A stretch of DNA of 64,000 nucleotides from Mortierella sp. BCC40632 (GCA_011634665.1 WAEK01000027.1:62001-126000), one strand, 5' to 3'. Counted from the first letter of the stretch, positions 22,001-35,348 are shown. A program made the numbers and translations. Notes: generated by a model not told the origin, from the sequence alone.

Positions 22001-23323
22001 TGCAAACAGGAAAGAAAGATCGCGCTGAAGTGCAATCGATCCATTGCGAAGAGCAGCAATACTGTCGTCCACCGTAAAGTCGCTCTTGATCCAGTTCAAA
22101 ATGTCTGCATCAAATACATCTCCATCGTACGCAAAGAATCTTCGCTGTGTGTTGGTAATATTTTCCCAGGTATAGTATGCAGGTGCATTGTACTGCCTCT
22201 TCAGATTATTCCAGGTCTGACGTGTCCCTTGAGCAACATGACAGCCAACAGCTGACCGAGCATTGGTAAAGTCGGCTGGCGTATTATTGATGATGCTGCG
22301 GTAGGAGCATGGGAAGTAAAGGTCGGCCACTGGGTCAGAAGGAATGGCGGGTGTGGTGCGAGTAATGTATTTCTCACAAGCTCCACCGGCAGGCATTTGG
22401 AATAAGAAGGATGCATCCATTCCTTTGGCTGCGTAGGTTGGGTCATTCATGATGTCAATCTTCTCATCCGAGATATTCTTGTTGATGGAATCATGGCGGA
22501 AGACTGGCTCGCCGTTTCCAGAGTCCTCAGCATTGAAGTAGTAACCATATCCATTAATGATGACTTCGCTCTCTCGAGATCCTGCAACAAACTTTCCTGA
22601 CTGCTCGTCTCGGCATAGGGCCTGCTGAAGTCCGAATGTCAAGAAACCGACTGCCAAGACCATGACAACAATGATGGACACCAGTGCTACTTTTTCACGC
22701 CATGCTCGCTGGATATCGGGTGAATGTTTGCCTATTGATGGTACGGAACAGAAGTGACCCCTCCGTTAGCTCTACAGACATATTGAAGACGAAGAAAGCA
22801 AAGTCTGACTAGAGATCTAGGCGTCCTTACCGCAGGATTTCAAGAGCGCTGCCGGGAAACAACAGGTGACAGCATTGTAATAGATAACCCACTTTGAAGG
22901 CCATTCTCGTGTCTTTTTGAGTGGGTTTTTAATTTCGGGAATGGTCTTGCGTTTCTGGGGTACAGAGGCCTTTTGTTTTGCACGCAGATGGCCTGGTTTC
23001 TCTGGCTCTCGTCCGAGGACACTTTTTCCTCGACGAACACCCGTGGTCCTATTCAGGGCTATGCCTGTTGGGTCATTGCCTGTGGTGGAAGCCTGTACTT
23101 TGATGTTGGACCCTTCGAGGTTCTGAGTTGCATTCCGGTAGTAGTACTGTGGATGGTTGCGGTCGATACGCTCACGCTCCGGCCGTACAAGAGACTTTTG
23201 CCGTTTAAAGTTGGTTGGTTTTCCGCGGGCTGAGCCTTCAGCATTTTGAGACGAACTTCTGGCAACTCCGGCCTGTCTCCGCCCCTGAGGCTCTTCGTAT
23301 GACAGTCCTGGGTTATTCTCCAT
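19085..23323 (-). CDS. CHS3: Class IV chitin synthase
   Basis: Integral membrane enzyme that polymerises UDP-N-acetylglucosamine into chitin. Exon 1 is 23323-22831 and exon 2 is 22731-19085, 1379 residues. The 99-nt intron has donor G|GTAAGG, a GCTAAC branch site and acceptor AATAG, and joins SCG to KHSPDIQRAW in phase. Near the end of exon 1 is KTREWPSKWVIYY, typical of Chs3-like proteins. An N-terminal membrane segment follows the intron; a second precedes a variable Ser/Pro-rich stretch. The glycosyltransferase domain has VDADTK, EDRYL (residue ~951) and QRRRW (~990). Several C-terminal membrane spans end at WHFDDFSWGQTR. The C-terminal ~220 residues are Ser/Asn-rich with a Pro run. Length is somewhat above the ~1200 usual for the class. 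The ATG at 23323 is chosen over an upstream GTG. Confidence 0.93.
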
Positions 23324-23586
23324 GCTCCCTAGTGCTTGCACGATTATTCAGCGATGATGCTGTGCACTAAATGAATGAGTAAGGAGAGAGCGAGAGCGTA
23401 TATGCGATGTTAAGAGGGGAATAACATGTATCTCTGTGAGCGACATTGAAGAGAAGTTCTAGCCTCATCGCTGCAATAGCACAGAAGGCTGTCTGTGATT
23501 GTCACACGATGAAAGATCAGAGAGGAAAAGGAGGGATATGTGCGTGCCCTGAATGATAGTCTAGCAATTGTGATAATTATAGTAGC

Positions 23587-23626
<40 letters not shown>

Positions 23627-24108
23627 AGAAGAGAAAGGAAGCAAAAGAAAAAGAGAGAAAAAGAAAAAGAGAGAAAAAGAAAGAGAGATAAAAAAAGTGC
23701 GGTCTACTCGCATTACCCAGCCGATAGAGGTAGGAGATTGTCCACGTTACGAAGGGAATCGAACGCCGAATAGGATAATGGACGAGAGAAGAAAGAAAGA
23801 AAGAAAGAAAGAAAGAGACAGACGGAGAAGAGAGAAGAGAGAATGAGAGAGAGGCTGCTGATGTGATAGAGTGAGTGAATGAAATAGAGTCTCCTCAGGA
23901 GTCGGGGCTATCTAGGCTGAAGTATTGCTTGCTGCAATGGTGTTCAGGGTCCAGCGTTTCGAGTCCTCATTTGGACTTGGAGAGGAGGTAAAGGAGGTGA
24001 GAGGAGGCGACGAAAAGAGGAGGTATTAGGGAGTGATGACAACAGAAAGTGGAAATGGATGAACAAAGGGATTCTGTGTGCAATGTGCAGTAATAAGGAC
24101 AAAAGAGA

Positions 24109-24152
<44 letters not shown>

Positions 24153-25953
24153 AAGAGATAGAGTGGGGTCAAGGCACGGATAAGGAAGCAAATCGCCGAG
24201 ATGGAAGAAACTGTAGTTGATGTATATGGGTTCTGGGGTTGCTGAAAACGAGGGAAAAAAGACTCAACAAGGAGAAGGGAACCGGATCGGACAGATGTAA
24301 GAGAATGGCCAATGAGACCGAGGCGTTGCAAGGATGTGTGCAGAGGTACAGAGGAAGGGCTTATGGTGTGGACTGATTGCACCTGCAGTTGCAAGGCGTA
24401 AAAAGGTTCGTGAATAGGTCAGCGGTCAAGATCTAATCGTGACAGGCAAGTCTCGCAGAAACCTGAAGGGACGACGTGCAAGGTGGCAGGCGTCGCAGGC
24501 ATGCACGCACAGGCAGCGACCGAAAGGGTGAACGGTATTTATAAACAGACAAGAAAGAAACAACAGATGGGCTGGCGGATGGTATTTATAAAATTTTGCC
24601 CCTGCCCTTCTTTTGGGGAAGGGGGGGGGGGTTATTTTTTTTTCCCAACGTGCCCAGTCCAGTCCAGCCTCTCTCGTCTTGGAGGTGCAACAAACCGCTA
24701 GGATGGAGCAGTGCGGATGAACAGACATACAGGGAGAACAGAACAGGGTAGGGGGTGCGTGTGTATGTGTTGTCGATGATGGAGAGCGATTCACTGCTGT
24801 GGGTGTGTGCAGGGTCCTGTGGATGCGAAGGAAGTGTTTTTTTTTTTTTTTTTTTTCTGGAGGTGGTTAAAAAAAATAGGTCGGAGACTGTCCTGTCTGT
24901 CTGTGTATTCAATGTTCAAGTGCAGACGATGGATTGCATTGTCTTGGGTGCGACGATCGGACAGGGCATGACGAAGGGGTTTGAAGAAGAAAGAACGTCC
25001 GCTCAGATGGACTCAGCCATCGAGGCTTGAATGACAACCATCCAAAAGAAAGAAAGAGGGGAGATAGAAGGAAGGGGGGAAGAAGAAGGGGAGGAAGAAG
25101 GGGGGTCGGGTTCGCGGTGGTTCTGGACCATAACTTTTCCGAGCGTGTGTTACATGCGCGCTGCCGATGGGTACTGTATTTTTGTGTGGAGGAAGAGATA
25201 CAGCGGAAGAACAAACTCGAGGAGGTGTGTTCGCCATCGATAACAGTGGGCAGGGTTGGAGTACATGCACGACCAGACGAGATACCGCTTCCCACTCCAT
25301 GGATAGGATATGAGAGCACCCTTTTCAGGAAGGAAAAAGCGAGATCTATCTCCATGATGACCACACAAACAACTCAACACTGCAGTGTCCTGGACAGTAC
25401 AGCCACGGCCGAGAGTTGCTCCCAAAGGAGATGCATCCGGATGTTAAGACGAAAGGGCAGCGGAGCAAAAGACCCATCCAGAGCGGGCAAAGATCGCGTT
25501 GCCGAAAATGTGATTCTGCGCTGGGACTTTGGAGTGGGTATGAGAACAAAAGAGTAGTGTTGGAGGAGGGGGAGGAGGAGGGAAGAGGAGGATGAAGTAT
25601 GGGGCAGGAGTTGAGCCGTACCTACCTTTCAAGGCTAGTATTACAAGTAAGAAAGGAAAAGAAAAGAGAGAAAGAGTGCTTCTGGAAAGAGAGAGGAGAG
25701 AGTGGAGAGAGGAAGAGGAGAGTGTGCCAGCGGGTATTGTCAGATCGAAGATGGAGTAATAATGTACAGGGCGGATGAAGACCCTGAGGATAAGAGTCTA
25801 GACAGGGAGGAAGAAGAGGGAGAGGAAGAGAGAAGAAGAAGAGGAAGAGGAGGAAGTCTGAGGTGAGTTGAAAGAGGGAAAGGGAGGGAAGAAAGGGAAG
25901 TCAATGATGAGAAAAGGCAGTGGCGGCAACGTGGGTATGTACAGAAGAGACGT

Positions 25954-26019
<66 letters not shown>

Positions 26020-27066
26020 GAGAGAAGGAAAGAGAGAGAAAAGAGGAGAAACGAGAAAAAGAGCAGAACAGACATAATAGAGAGTGAAAGAGAGATATGC
26101 TGAGCCATGAGCAAACGGGACAGAGCTGAACCTTGCCAAAAAAAATCTAATCAGACGCCAGAAATATATCAAGCTCTTCCTCTTCCTTTGGTTCGTAATA
26201 CACAAAGCACAGAGCGCGGTCCTCTTCTCTTTCTCCCTGTCACCACCACCACCTCCCACCTCCCCTGCTCTAGTGCCGGGCGGGATTCTGCAGGGGCGTG
26301 GGCACCGCCTCCTTCCCCTACATATTCAGCTCAGTTGGTTTGTGGCCCCGACCCAATCCAAAGAGAAAAAAAAAAAAGAAAACAATGACCACGAGAGCAA
26401 AAGCGAGGCCGGGGCGCGTAGGCTAGCAGCCACAAGGCTGCTTCCTCCCCCTCTGCAATCAAGTTCCGACACGGCTCGGGCCCGAACCTCTCATTGTGGG
26501 AGATCGCAACAAACACCGCCGCTCCCTTCTACCTCGTCATTACACCCACCATACTCCTCCTCACCCTAACTTCATAATGAAGGCGAAAGAGTATGTGTGT
26601 GTGGGTGTGAGAAAGAGGAAGAGGAAGAGAAGGGTTGGGTGGGTGGGGGGGAGCCTAGCCCAGGGGAGAGAGAGAGAAGCAGATGAACCCATCGCCCAAT
26701 GGCCCAATGGCAAAGCATTTGGGCTTGGGGATGCAGTGAAGGGGGAATAGGAAGGGCATTGATGTCCGGGTATCGAGTCCAAACGTGGACCAAGGACTTG
26801 TGCGCCGTGCGCGCACCTTGTAGAGACACATGGGCCGAAGCAGCGATTCGAGTCGCTCGCAAGAGGACAAAGATATGCAAAGGGAGAGAAAGAGAGAGAG
26901 AGAGAAAGAAGAGAACCCAACTTTGGACCGGTGGCACGATCTACAGGGGATGATGTAAGGCGTGTAATAATAGACTGTAGTGAGGCCGTTTCCCACCAAG
27001 AACAAACACATACACAGAGGGAGAGAGAGACAAGGATTAAGTACCTGTCCTGCACACCTCTCTTAT

Positions 27067-27103
<37 letters not shown>

Positions 27104-27735
27104 TCTCTCCAACTCATGAAAGAGAAGAGACGGGGGAGAGACAGAGGGACGGACAAGCCACAGGAACGCGAAATGGTCGAAATATCATGTCGCAGTGCTG
27201 ATAGGCTAGGTCGAGGAACAGGGGCTGGTCGAGGAGTGGTCGAGGAGTGGTCGAGAACGAGCGAACAATGCCTCATTGTCGAGGCTGTGTGTGTGAGTGA
27301 GCGAGTGTGTGTGTGTGTGTGTGTGTGTGCGTTGTGGAGAGGAAGAGTAAGAGCGACGACGAATTGGGGCTGAACAGGGGCAGGAACGGACAACGGTAAC
27401 AGCTCGTGCTGACTGTCTCTCTCTCTCTCTCTCTTTTTTTTTTTTTTTTTCCCGAGTCTGGGGGGGACAAAGCCATGAAAAAGGGGGTCCCATTGGGACC
27501 AGGGTGGGAGACAGGGGGGAAAGATGGTGGAGTGGGAGAATGAGATGATGGCGAGTGGTTGTTGTCATTTTACCCTGTGCAGGTGAGATGAAAGTGAAGA
27601 ATAGGTCGAGTAATGAGGATGATGTGGATACAACACAGAGGAGATGGAGAGCAGAGATGGAGAGCAAAAAAAACAAAAAAAAAAAAAAAAAAAAAGAAAA
27701 GGAATGAGATGGATCGGGACTGTACAGTTCAGGGT

Positions 27736-27788
<53 letters not shown>

Positions 27789-29146
27789 GAGGAGAGCGGG
27801 AGAGAAAGAGCGCGTACGGACCAGCGCGAGATGGCCACTCGCGTGAGGAGAAGGGGAAGAGAGCAGGTCAAGGGCAGGCGTTTACCTTTCACTGGGGACA
27901 AGTCGAGCACAGGGGAGAGGAGTCGAGCAAGTGAAAGGAGAAAGAGCAAAAAAAGAAAAGAAAAAAAGAAAAAGAGAGATAGAGAGAGACCATGGACCGA
28001 AACATCATGGCCATCGAAACAACCTGGCCACGAGAGCGAGAATAGCGACCCACACCAGCTCTGCGGGATAAAAAAAAAAAAAAAAAAAAGCGCTGCTCTA
28101 GCTGGTGCCTACCCGTATTGCCGGAGTGTTGGTCCAGGGGACTGTGCGCTCAAGCTTAGAGTGGGGCATGGGGTGGGGTATGGCGGACATTTGGCGTGTC
28201 TCTCTCCACGGCTTTTTGTCGGTCTGATCGCCATTGTTATCAAGGCCAATTGTTCAGTCCCGGGAAGACGTCAAAGGCTGCAGTCAATAGTACCAGTGCC
28301 ATGCCGATCATCCATGCAACAGCCGGATCCTTGGAGTGGCCCTTGGGGCATACCTGTGGCCTGCTTACGCGAGGGACAGTTGGTGCAAACGCGATGCATC
28401 TGTACTTCTTCTGTACACATCGGGAAGACCATCTCTTTCGTCTCGTGGCCTCTTTTTATAGACAAACAGCCTTTTAGGTCTCTCGAGCCCCGACAGAGAA
28501 TTGTCCGCGGACCCGCATAGCATAGTTGACCCGCGAACAAGTGTCGAGATTGAAAGAGCGGGACTGAAAGAAGCCAACATACACTGCGCTGCTGTACATG
28601 TACTCGATGGTAACCATCGATCCCCCCAGGGCCTTTTACCCCATGAGAAGAGGGAGGGGCTCAGGAGCATTATTTCTACACCACCAGCGACGGTCTATCG
28701 TCGTCATCCTTCGGCTTGATCGTTAGTCGTGTGTGCAAATAGGCCCTTTTTTCTTCTTCTTTCTAGACAGCCTTGGGCTCACTTAATTGCTAATCTATTC
28801 GATTAGGGTACAAGTGCGGGAAAATGTCATCCACAGGATAAATCCTGTCTGCTCTTTCTCTCTCCCCCTCCCATCTGTACCTGTTTCGGCTACACAAGCT
28901 GCTTGCTCTGCTCCTGCTCTGTTCATGCTCCTGTTCGCGCGAGCAAGACTGAGTATCGATGGGGCTCATGTTCTACTGGACACCGATGCAACATCGTTTG
29001 ATGTGAACCACTGATGTCAAGAGAACGAGGCTAGCAAGCACGACAACCATGGATCGAGCGCCTGCCCTGTGCTGTACTCTTGGAGTCATGCAGCATCTCT
29101 GGCCACACTCCCTGAATCAAGTGAAATTGAGTTCTCGGATGACCCT

Positions 29147-29183
<37 letters not shown>

Positions 29184-30228
29184 ACTTTCAACCCCCTTGC
29201 TTCGACAGTGGCCTGCTTCCTGTCAACGCAGGACATCCATTTTAAAACAACAGGCCAACAGACGCCTTATCGGTAAGTGCTCGGAGCATTCCTTGCCTCA
29301 ATCTCAGTTTATGGCCAGCATGAAGAAAGTTTCCCGCACGGCTGCATCACTCCCTATTATCTCGGGGCAATTGGAGTGCTGCGCTGAACTCCAGAGGATT
29401 GGGAGATAAAAAAAAAAAAAAAAAAAATGAAGGCAGGGGGTGAGGAGAATCCGCCCCTACCCTTTTTCTGTGTTTTCCGCCTAGCCCATGCTCTACCATT
29501 AGTCTATCATTGCGCGAATATGCAGAACTCTAGGGAGGGGGGGAGGGGGAGCTACAGTAACGGTACGTAGTTCGCCGCAACAATTTCGCAACTCGCGCTA
29601 TTTTTCTTTTCTTCTCTTTTTTACCATCCCTACTCACCCGCACGATCGCACATTACTCTACCATTTGTTCAAGCTACTCTTGAATTTCCCAAATCATAGA
29701 ATAGCTGTAATCGCTAGAATCTGGCCACATTCATGAGAAACCTTAATGCGGGTTCACGATACAAGATCAATATGCTGTCCTTTTCCACTACCCTGTGGTA
29801 TCTACACCAGACACCAGGAATTCTTTTTCTTTTTTTCTTTTCTTTTCTTTTCTTTTCTTTTCTTTTCTTTTAGCTCTGAACATTTACCCCTTTTTTTTTT
29901 CTTTGAAAGGGCCACAGCCAGGGTATTATAGTCATCAGCCTTGGCGGCTCGATTTCGGGACAACCTGTTTCGACGGTGTGTAGAGTGACTCTTGAGTGAT
30001 TCAACATTGGCTTCTTGTCTGGTTCTCGAGAGTAAAGCCCGATATTGAGCCCAATAGTACATGCTGTTCACGCGAGTTCTTTTGTATTTTTGACATTTTG
30101 AGCTTACAGATTACCCGTAAGCTAGGGAGACGATGGCCTCAAACACATAGACATTCAATCAAGATTCCTACTGCCTCGGATGAAGCCTTCTCGTATGTCC
30201 GACAGTCTATTCTTATCAGCTTTTTTTA

Positions 30229-30262
<34 letters not shown>

Positions 30263-30446
30263 AGATAGCCCAAGCCTGGTCTAACAGAAGAGTCTGGGGT
30301 CACTGCCAACTCAGATATGCTTAATCTGGGATCTGCATCAAGTGTAATATAGCTTTGACGATCGTTGCGCTCCCCGTAAATCATGTCAAGGAGGGGAGAT
30401 CTAGGTTCATTGGGTCGCCTGGATCCCCGTCTACCTCACTGCCACT

Positions 30447-30480
<34 letters not shown>

Positions 30481-31959
30481 CCTCTTGAATCTTCTCTCTC
30501 GTAGCTGCTTCTTCCTTGGTTCTCTTGTGAACAATCCCAAGCGCTTGGGCTTAGGTGAGCGTGGTAAAAGTCATTCACAAAGAGTCTATATGATCGAATA
30601 TTCTCCCTAGGGAATGCTACTGTCGAATTTACTCCGCTGAAAACCAAAGATTGTCAAGCATCAATCCAGTAAAGAAACACTGAGCAAATGTCGTACAACG
30701 AAACAGATTCGAATGGTGTGGTCAAGTAAATAGTAAACTCTGCTTGGGGTATTTGGCTGTTCCAAGACTAGTAGCCCGAAAAGCATTGTTTGTTTTTCTC
30801 TGGGGAGAGGGTATATGCTTACGATGCTTATCATGTCTCTCAAGACTTGACAAGGATGTGATGTTGTAAAGACCGCGGAGGATTGTTCCTCTTGCTGATC
30901 AAGGTCCAAGCATTTTTTTTTTCTTTTTTCGGTTGAACCCTTTTCTTGTACGACTTTCTTGTCTCTACTTTTTTGGACTACGGATATGAAGGGCCTTTCT
31001 TTATTCCTTTTGCAGATCACCAGGCCTGGACATCCCTATTCTTAGTCCGCTTCTGCAGAATCCTGCGTAAAAAAGGACATTGATTGGATAGGAGGGCTTT
31101 GTTCTCTACCCCCTCCTCTCCCTCTTACCTCTTTTAAGCATATGAGGTCTCTTTATAACGCATCCGAGCTACAAAGCATTTCGCCAACTGATGAAGAGAG
31201 ACCCGTGGTGCTATACTAGTGTCTCTTTGACACTTAAAGCGGTGATGAATATTTGCTCTTTTGGGATTATTGTAAAGGGGCAACCCGTTACTGAGATACC
31301 AGGTCGGAAGTCGTTTTTGAAGCAATTGCCACACAATTTTTCGGTGACGTTGAGGAAATATTTTGAAATGTTAATTCTACCTTGTTTGAGATTTCGATGT
31401 TATCAATGACAGGTCTCCCAAACCTTTGTTCGGTCCTTCTTTCTTCTTCGAAAAGTAAGATCCGCCAAAAAAAAATAAAGGTGCCTTTGATCTCGAAGGA
31501 TTCAACAAAAAAAAGGAGTCAAGTCGACTGGACGTCTACATGACCAACCAACAGCGACCGGCCACAACTTTGGAAAAAAAAAAAAGATCAGCCTACATCA
31601 AAGTGAACTGGATCATAAGGATGATGATGACCCGATAGGCAACATTTTGGACTGGATTCGCTCTTCATGCATGGGATTACTATGATGCAATGACCTTTAT
31701 TTTTTTTTTTCGGGATGAGATCTGGAAAAAAAAATTTTGTCCTCGACTGGGGCAGAGCTGACATGCTCATCATGGATCCGATCCCCACCAAAATCGCCAT
31801 CTCAGGAATCTCAATGCTGCATGCTGCATGATCAATGCCAAAAAAAAAAGAGGATTCACCCCCTATTCCCGCCACTTTTCACCCAAATGCACCCATGCCT
31901 AACCTTTCTCTTTCTCTGCCTTTACCTCTATCTCGGATCCAATCGCCTCCCTAGTCAAG
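23324..31959. other. 8.6-kb gene-poor region
   Basis: No protein gene, tRNA or rRNA could be supported on either strand. From about 23,540 to 27,970 the plus strand is strongly purine-rich with many GA tracts. From 28 to 32 kb composition is more ordinary, with several T or A tracts and short (CT)n or (GAA)n stretches. The part next to 23,324 must include the chitin synthase promoter and 5' UTR. Genes with many tiny exons or non-coding RNAs could be missed here. Confidence 0.5.
23589..27965. repeat. Cluster of GA/CT microsatellites and purine tracts
   Basis: GA runs occur at about 23589-23622, 24111-24141, 25958-26011, 26890-26906 and 27738-27785. CT runs occur at 27070-27100 and 27417-27434, and a GT run at 27306-27328. 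The A tract near 27674-27695 and the GA tract after it form one long purine stretch. Confidence 0.8.
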
Positions 31960-32642
31960 ATGCAGTACTTCGTGAAGTCTATCTCCGGCACTTTTGCCGT
32001 CAACGCTCAGCACAGCGTTGCTGATGTCAAGGCTATGATCCAGGAGCGCGAGGGTACGTCTAGAGGATGAAGAAAAAAAAATTGGTCAAATGTGGATCAT
32101 CGGGAATCTTTGGATCGATTCATGAAGAAAATGCTAGCGTTCTTTCCTCGGATGAAATCTCGACCTTGAAAACACCCTCCTGATCACCCGACTCTTTCTC
32201 CTTCCCCCCCTTTTCCCCCCCTCTTTCTCGCTACATCCTGTCTCTATACTCTCTCTTTTAATGTGGCCATCATCCAGGTGTCGCTGCTGCTTCTCAGCGC
32301 CTCTCGTTCGCTGGCAAGACCCTCTCCTCGGAGATGCTCTTGGCCGAGATCCCCGCCATGTCGACCCTTGACCTCAACGTCGATCTTTTGGGAGGTGCCA
32401 AGAAGCGCAAAAAAAAGACCTACACCACCCCCAAGAAGATCAAGCACAAGAAGAGAAAGGTCAAGTTGGCCGTTCTCAAGTTCTACCAGGTTGACGGCAA
32501 CGGCAAGATCACCCGTCTTCGTCGTGAGTGCCCCTCCGAGACCTGCGGCGCTGGTGTCTTCATGGCCTGGCACCACGACCGCCAGTACTGCGGTCGCTGC
32601 GGTCTTACCTACGTCTTCAAGAAGGAGGGCGAGACTGCTTAA
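31960..32642 (+). CDS. RPS31: Ubiquitin-like protein fused to ribosomal protein eS31
   Basis: Exon 1 is 31960-32053 and exon 2 is 32278-32642 (152 residues), with a 224-nt intron (G|GTACGT to ATCCAG). Residues 1-71 are a ubiquitin-like domain ending in LLGG, and residues 72-152 are eS31 of the small ribosomal subunit (starts [15 protein letters not shown]4 zinc site in CPSETCG and YCGRCG). The ubiquitin part is diverged: it starts [10 protein letters not shown], is five residues shorter than ubiquitin, keeps FAGK around the Lys48 equivalent, but lacks Ile44, Arg72, Arg74 and the Lys63 equivalent. The GG just before the ribosomal part should still be the processing site. It probably serves as a cleaved chaperone for eS31, as FUBI does for eS30, rather than as a ubiquitin source. 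Confidence 0.93.
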
Positions 32643-35005
32643 ATGACTGTGCAGCACTTTTCTCTTTCCCGCTCGAGCAGAGTAACCTCCTAATAAACGT
32701 GGTCTGTTTGTCCTCGGCATTGATTTGTTTCCTTCATCTTGTTTAAACGCGGTCAGAATTGGGGGGTTTAAAAAAGATAATTGAAGAGTATGCCTGGATT
32801 ATCCATCCTAAATGGCAACTTCAGTACCTGATTACGTGTTTTGCCTCCTTTGAACACACGTGTGGTGACTTGATTCGCGTTGTTGACCCAATGGCGTGGC
32901 CTCTGTGAATCGAGGTTACCGTCCCTCCAAACTGCTCCACATAAAGGCTTCATTTATGGGCCCTGTATAGCGTCCAGTGTTCCCTATACCTCTACAATTC
33001 AATGCTGGCTAGAAATGGAGTTTCTTGTTTAGGGCAAGACTGACTATGGACTATTGTCTGATTTCCCAGTCATCCTTCATTACTGTGTCGCTTTGTTTGT
33101 TGTCTATTCAGCTCCACCTCTTTGTCATGATCAAGGCCTTTGCTACCTAAGAAGTTCAATCAAAAAGCTATTGCTGCGTCCTTACCAAGAATGACTCGTA
33201 AAGAAATAATAATATCTAGACTGCAAAGGATGATCAATTCTGATAGATGATCTTCCCAAAATTCAGGATACCTGAAAAAAGAGGCCTGTTCAATGATTGC
33301 GAAATACACTTCCATATTAACAATCTTTTACCACCACGTAGATAGGTGGATGCCAAAGGGATTTTAATATAAACACATTCTGACTTGGGTTGAACAGTCA
33401 TGAAGGAAGGATGGGGTTCTGCTTTTTTTTTTTTTTTTTTTTTTTGCAGTACTAGCAAGAACTTTTGTTGCTTTTGACAAATCTGGCTCCGACTTTCCCT
33501 TACTATACTTGAGGATCTGTTCATTTCTTTTGTAGAAATGCAGCGGGTGAATCGGTAACAAGTTCCTACCCCTTCGCTACTTCTCTCGCCATCTAGAAGG
33601 GCTACTAGATGATTGAGTTGGAAGATCGGCCCCTTTTATTTCGTCCGCGCATATGTCTATGTCTACTAAACAAGCAGGATGAACTGGTGGCTAGCTTAGG
33701 AATCCTTTATGTCAGCCTTTTTTCAGTAGCACATCTCAATCTGCTGCTAGCTCCATGTTAATCTAGCTCCTCTCTGTTGCCCCTATGTTATTGTTTGCTC
33801 TACAGGCATTATTGTTGATCAACGGCTTTGGATGGTCTAGTGAGTTACACCGATGAACAAAAATAAAAACGACAGAATAAAATAAAATAAAATAAAAAAC
33901 TGGCTCAGCCTTTCAAATCGGCATCCACCTGAAAGGAGCACCTGCATAATATACTAGTTTGATACGCCGGCAGAAATCGGTAAAGAATACCTACACAGTG
34001 TACCAGTCTACCACATTGGTAGATAGTTCTTTTGCTTTTTCCGGAATGAGAAACACTGAGGGTCACGCTGGTAGTATGTTATTAACAGAGTACTATACTG
34101 GGATGACCGAGTCCACGCAATGAAGCAACTGATTAGTTCCGAAGAGTGATCGACCTAGAGTCTTGCGTTTACTATGTCTATGTTTGTGGAGTTGACTGAT
34201 GTGTAACACAGAGTGAAGAGATAGAGAGAGATAGGATTCAACTTGGCCCGTTTCTGGAACTGGGTAACCCCTCTCGAACACCTAAAGCGACAAAAAGTCT
34301 GTTCATCCTCCTCTGCACTTCTGAGAAGCCATTGAATCCACCCATTTTTTGCGCCCTCCAACCCCAACCCCAACCCCTCAGGTCCGAGAGCGCTCCAAAG
34401 GGGCTCGAGAGGAGCTCTTTGGCAGCTGAATAAGGTATGAATTATCACGAGCGAGATGAGAACCGAGTACCAACTCTATTCAAAATTTTTTGTTCTTTCA
34501 TAAGAGACGGAGGAAAGGCGACGATCTCTTCTATCTTCGAATTATTTGCTGCCAGATATTTATTCCTCGAGCTAGTTTTCAAGTGGTGGACGAGATGACG
34601 GGACCTCCCCTCCGCAAAGGCCTCGTTGGCTGCCACGTTGGTTGGTAGTCCTCGACATATGTCAAACAAAACAAAACAGGGACAATCCACTAGAAAAAGC
34701 ACAGGCGAGTATATTTTTGGGTTCTCCACACAGTTCTTCTTTCGTTTTCTCTCCTTCCAATGGGAGCCCGTGGACGTGCAAGAAGACGATTTGCTCAACT
34801 TTGGGCGCCAGTCCTGGGCTCTTTTCTCACAAGAGCAAACGAGAATCCTACTTAAAAAGAGACCAAGAGATGCATGCTTCTTCTTCTTTGTATCTGTAGT
34901 TCCATTTCATCAGCTCATTTCCATCTCTTCCATCAACCCTTTCTCCATTCATCTCTTTCATCCATCCTTCTCCATCCATATCCGTCTCTATTCATTCTTG
35001 CACCA
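32643..35005. other. Intergenic, 2.4 kb
   Basis: Contains the 3' region of RPS31 and the promoter of the RAMP4-like gene. It has an A/T tract at 33424-33445 and an (AAAAT)n patch near 33876-33898. No gene could be supported. Confidence 0.5.
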
Positions 35006-35348
35006 ATGACCTCAGTACAATCCCCCGTTATCCGTGCCCGCAATGGTAGCTCACTTCAACCTTCCTACCCTGTAGAAGACTCTCTCTGACCCGTTCTCTC
35101 GATTGGTTGACACACTGAGCTAACTTTTCTCTTTCTCTCTCTTTTATTCTTCTTCCGTCTTTTCTCCAGCCAAGTACCAGGCTAACGTGACCAAGCGTGG
35201 GGCCACCAAGTCATCCATTGCCGACAAGAAGGTCGCTGCGGCCCGGAAACCAGCCGTGAACCCTTACCTAGTGTTCTTTTTCATTGCCATTCTCGGCGGA
35301 GGGGCCATCTTTGAGGTTCTCAGACTCTTTGGCGCTGGCGCCAACTAG
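35006..35348 (+). CDS. YSY6: RAMP4/SERP1/Ysy6-like ER membrane protein
   Basis: Exon 1 is 35006-35045 and exon 2 is 35170-35348 (72 residues). The 124-nt intron has donor G|GTAGCT, a GAGCTAAC branch site and acceptor TCTCCAG. After a short N terminus comes KYQANVTKRGATKSS, which matches the RAMP4 signature (KxxxNITxRG), then VNPYLVFFFIAILGGGAIFE as a single C-terminal membrane anchor. Proteins of this family are tail-anchored in the ER, associate with the Sec61 translocon and take part in ER stress protection. Length (72) is normal for the family (about 65-75). It is too short and too split to show as a long open frame. Confidence 0.88.

Noticed and set aside
23700..23775. Reverse-strand GTTCGATTCCC resembling a tRNA B box
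   Set aside because: No A box or acceptor stem is present at the required distance; the DNA beyond is a GAAA repeat.
26700..26820. A-box-like TGGCCCAATGG and B-box-like GTATCGAGTCC suggest a tRNA
   Set aside because: A short stem can be drawn for the anticodon arm but its loop is eight bases, and neither the T arm nor the acceptor stem pairs. At most a decayed tRNA-like sequence.
34445..34798. 117-codon open frame on the minus strand upstream of the RAMP4-like gene
   Set aside because: No recognisable domain, no good start context and no support from neighbouring exons; probably chance.
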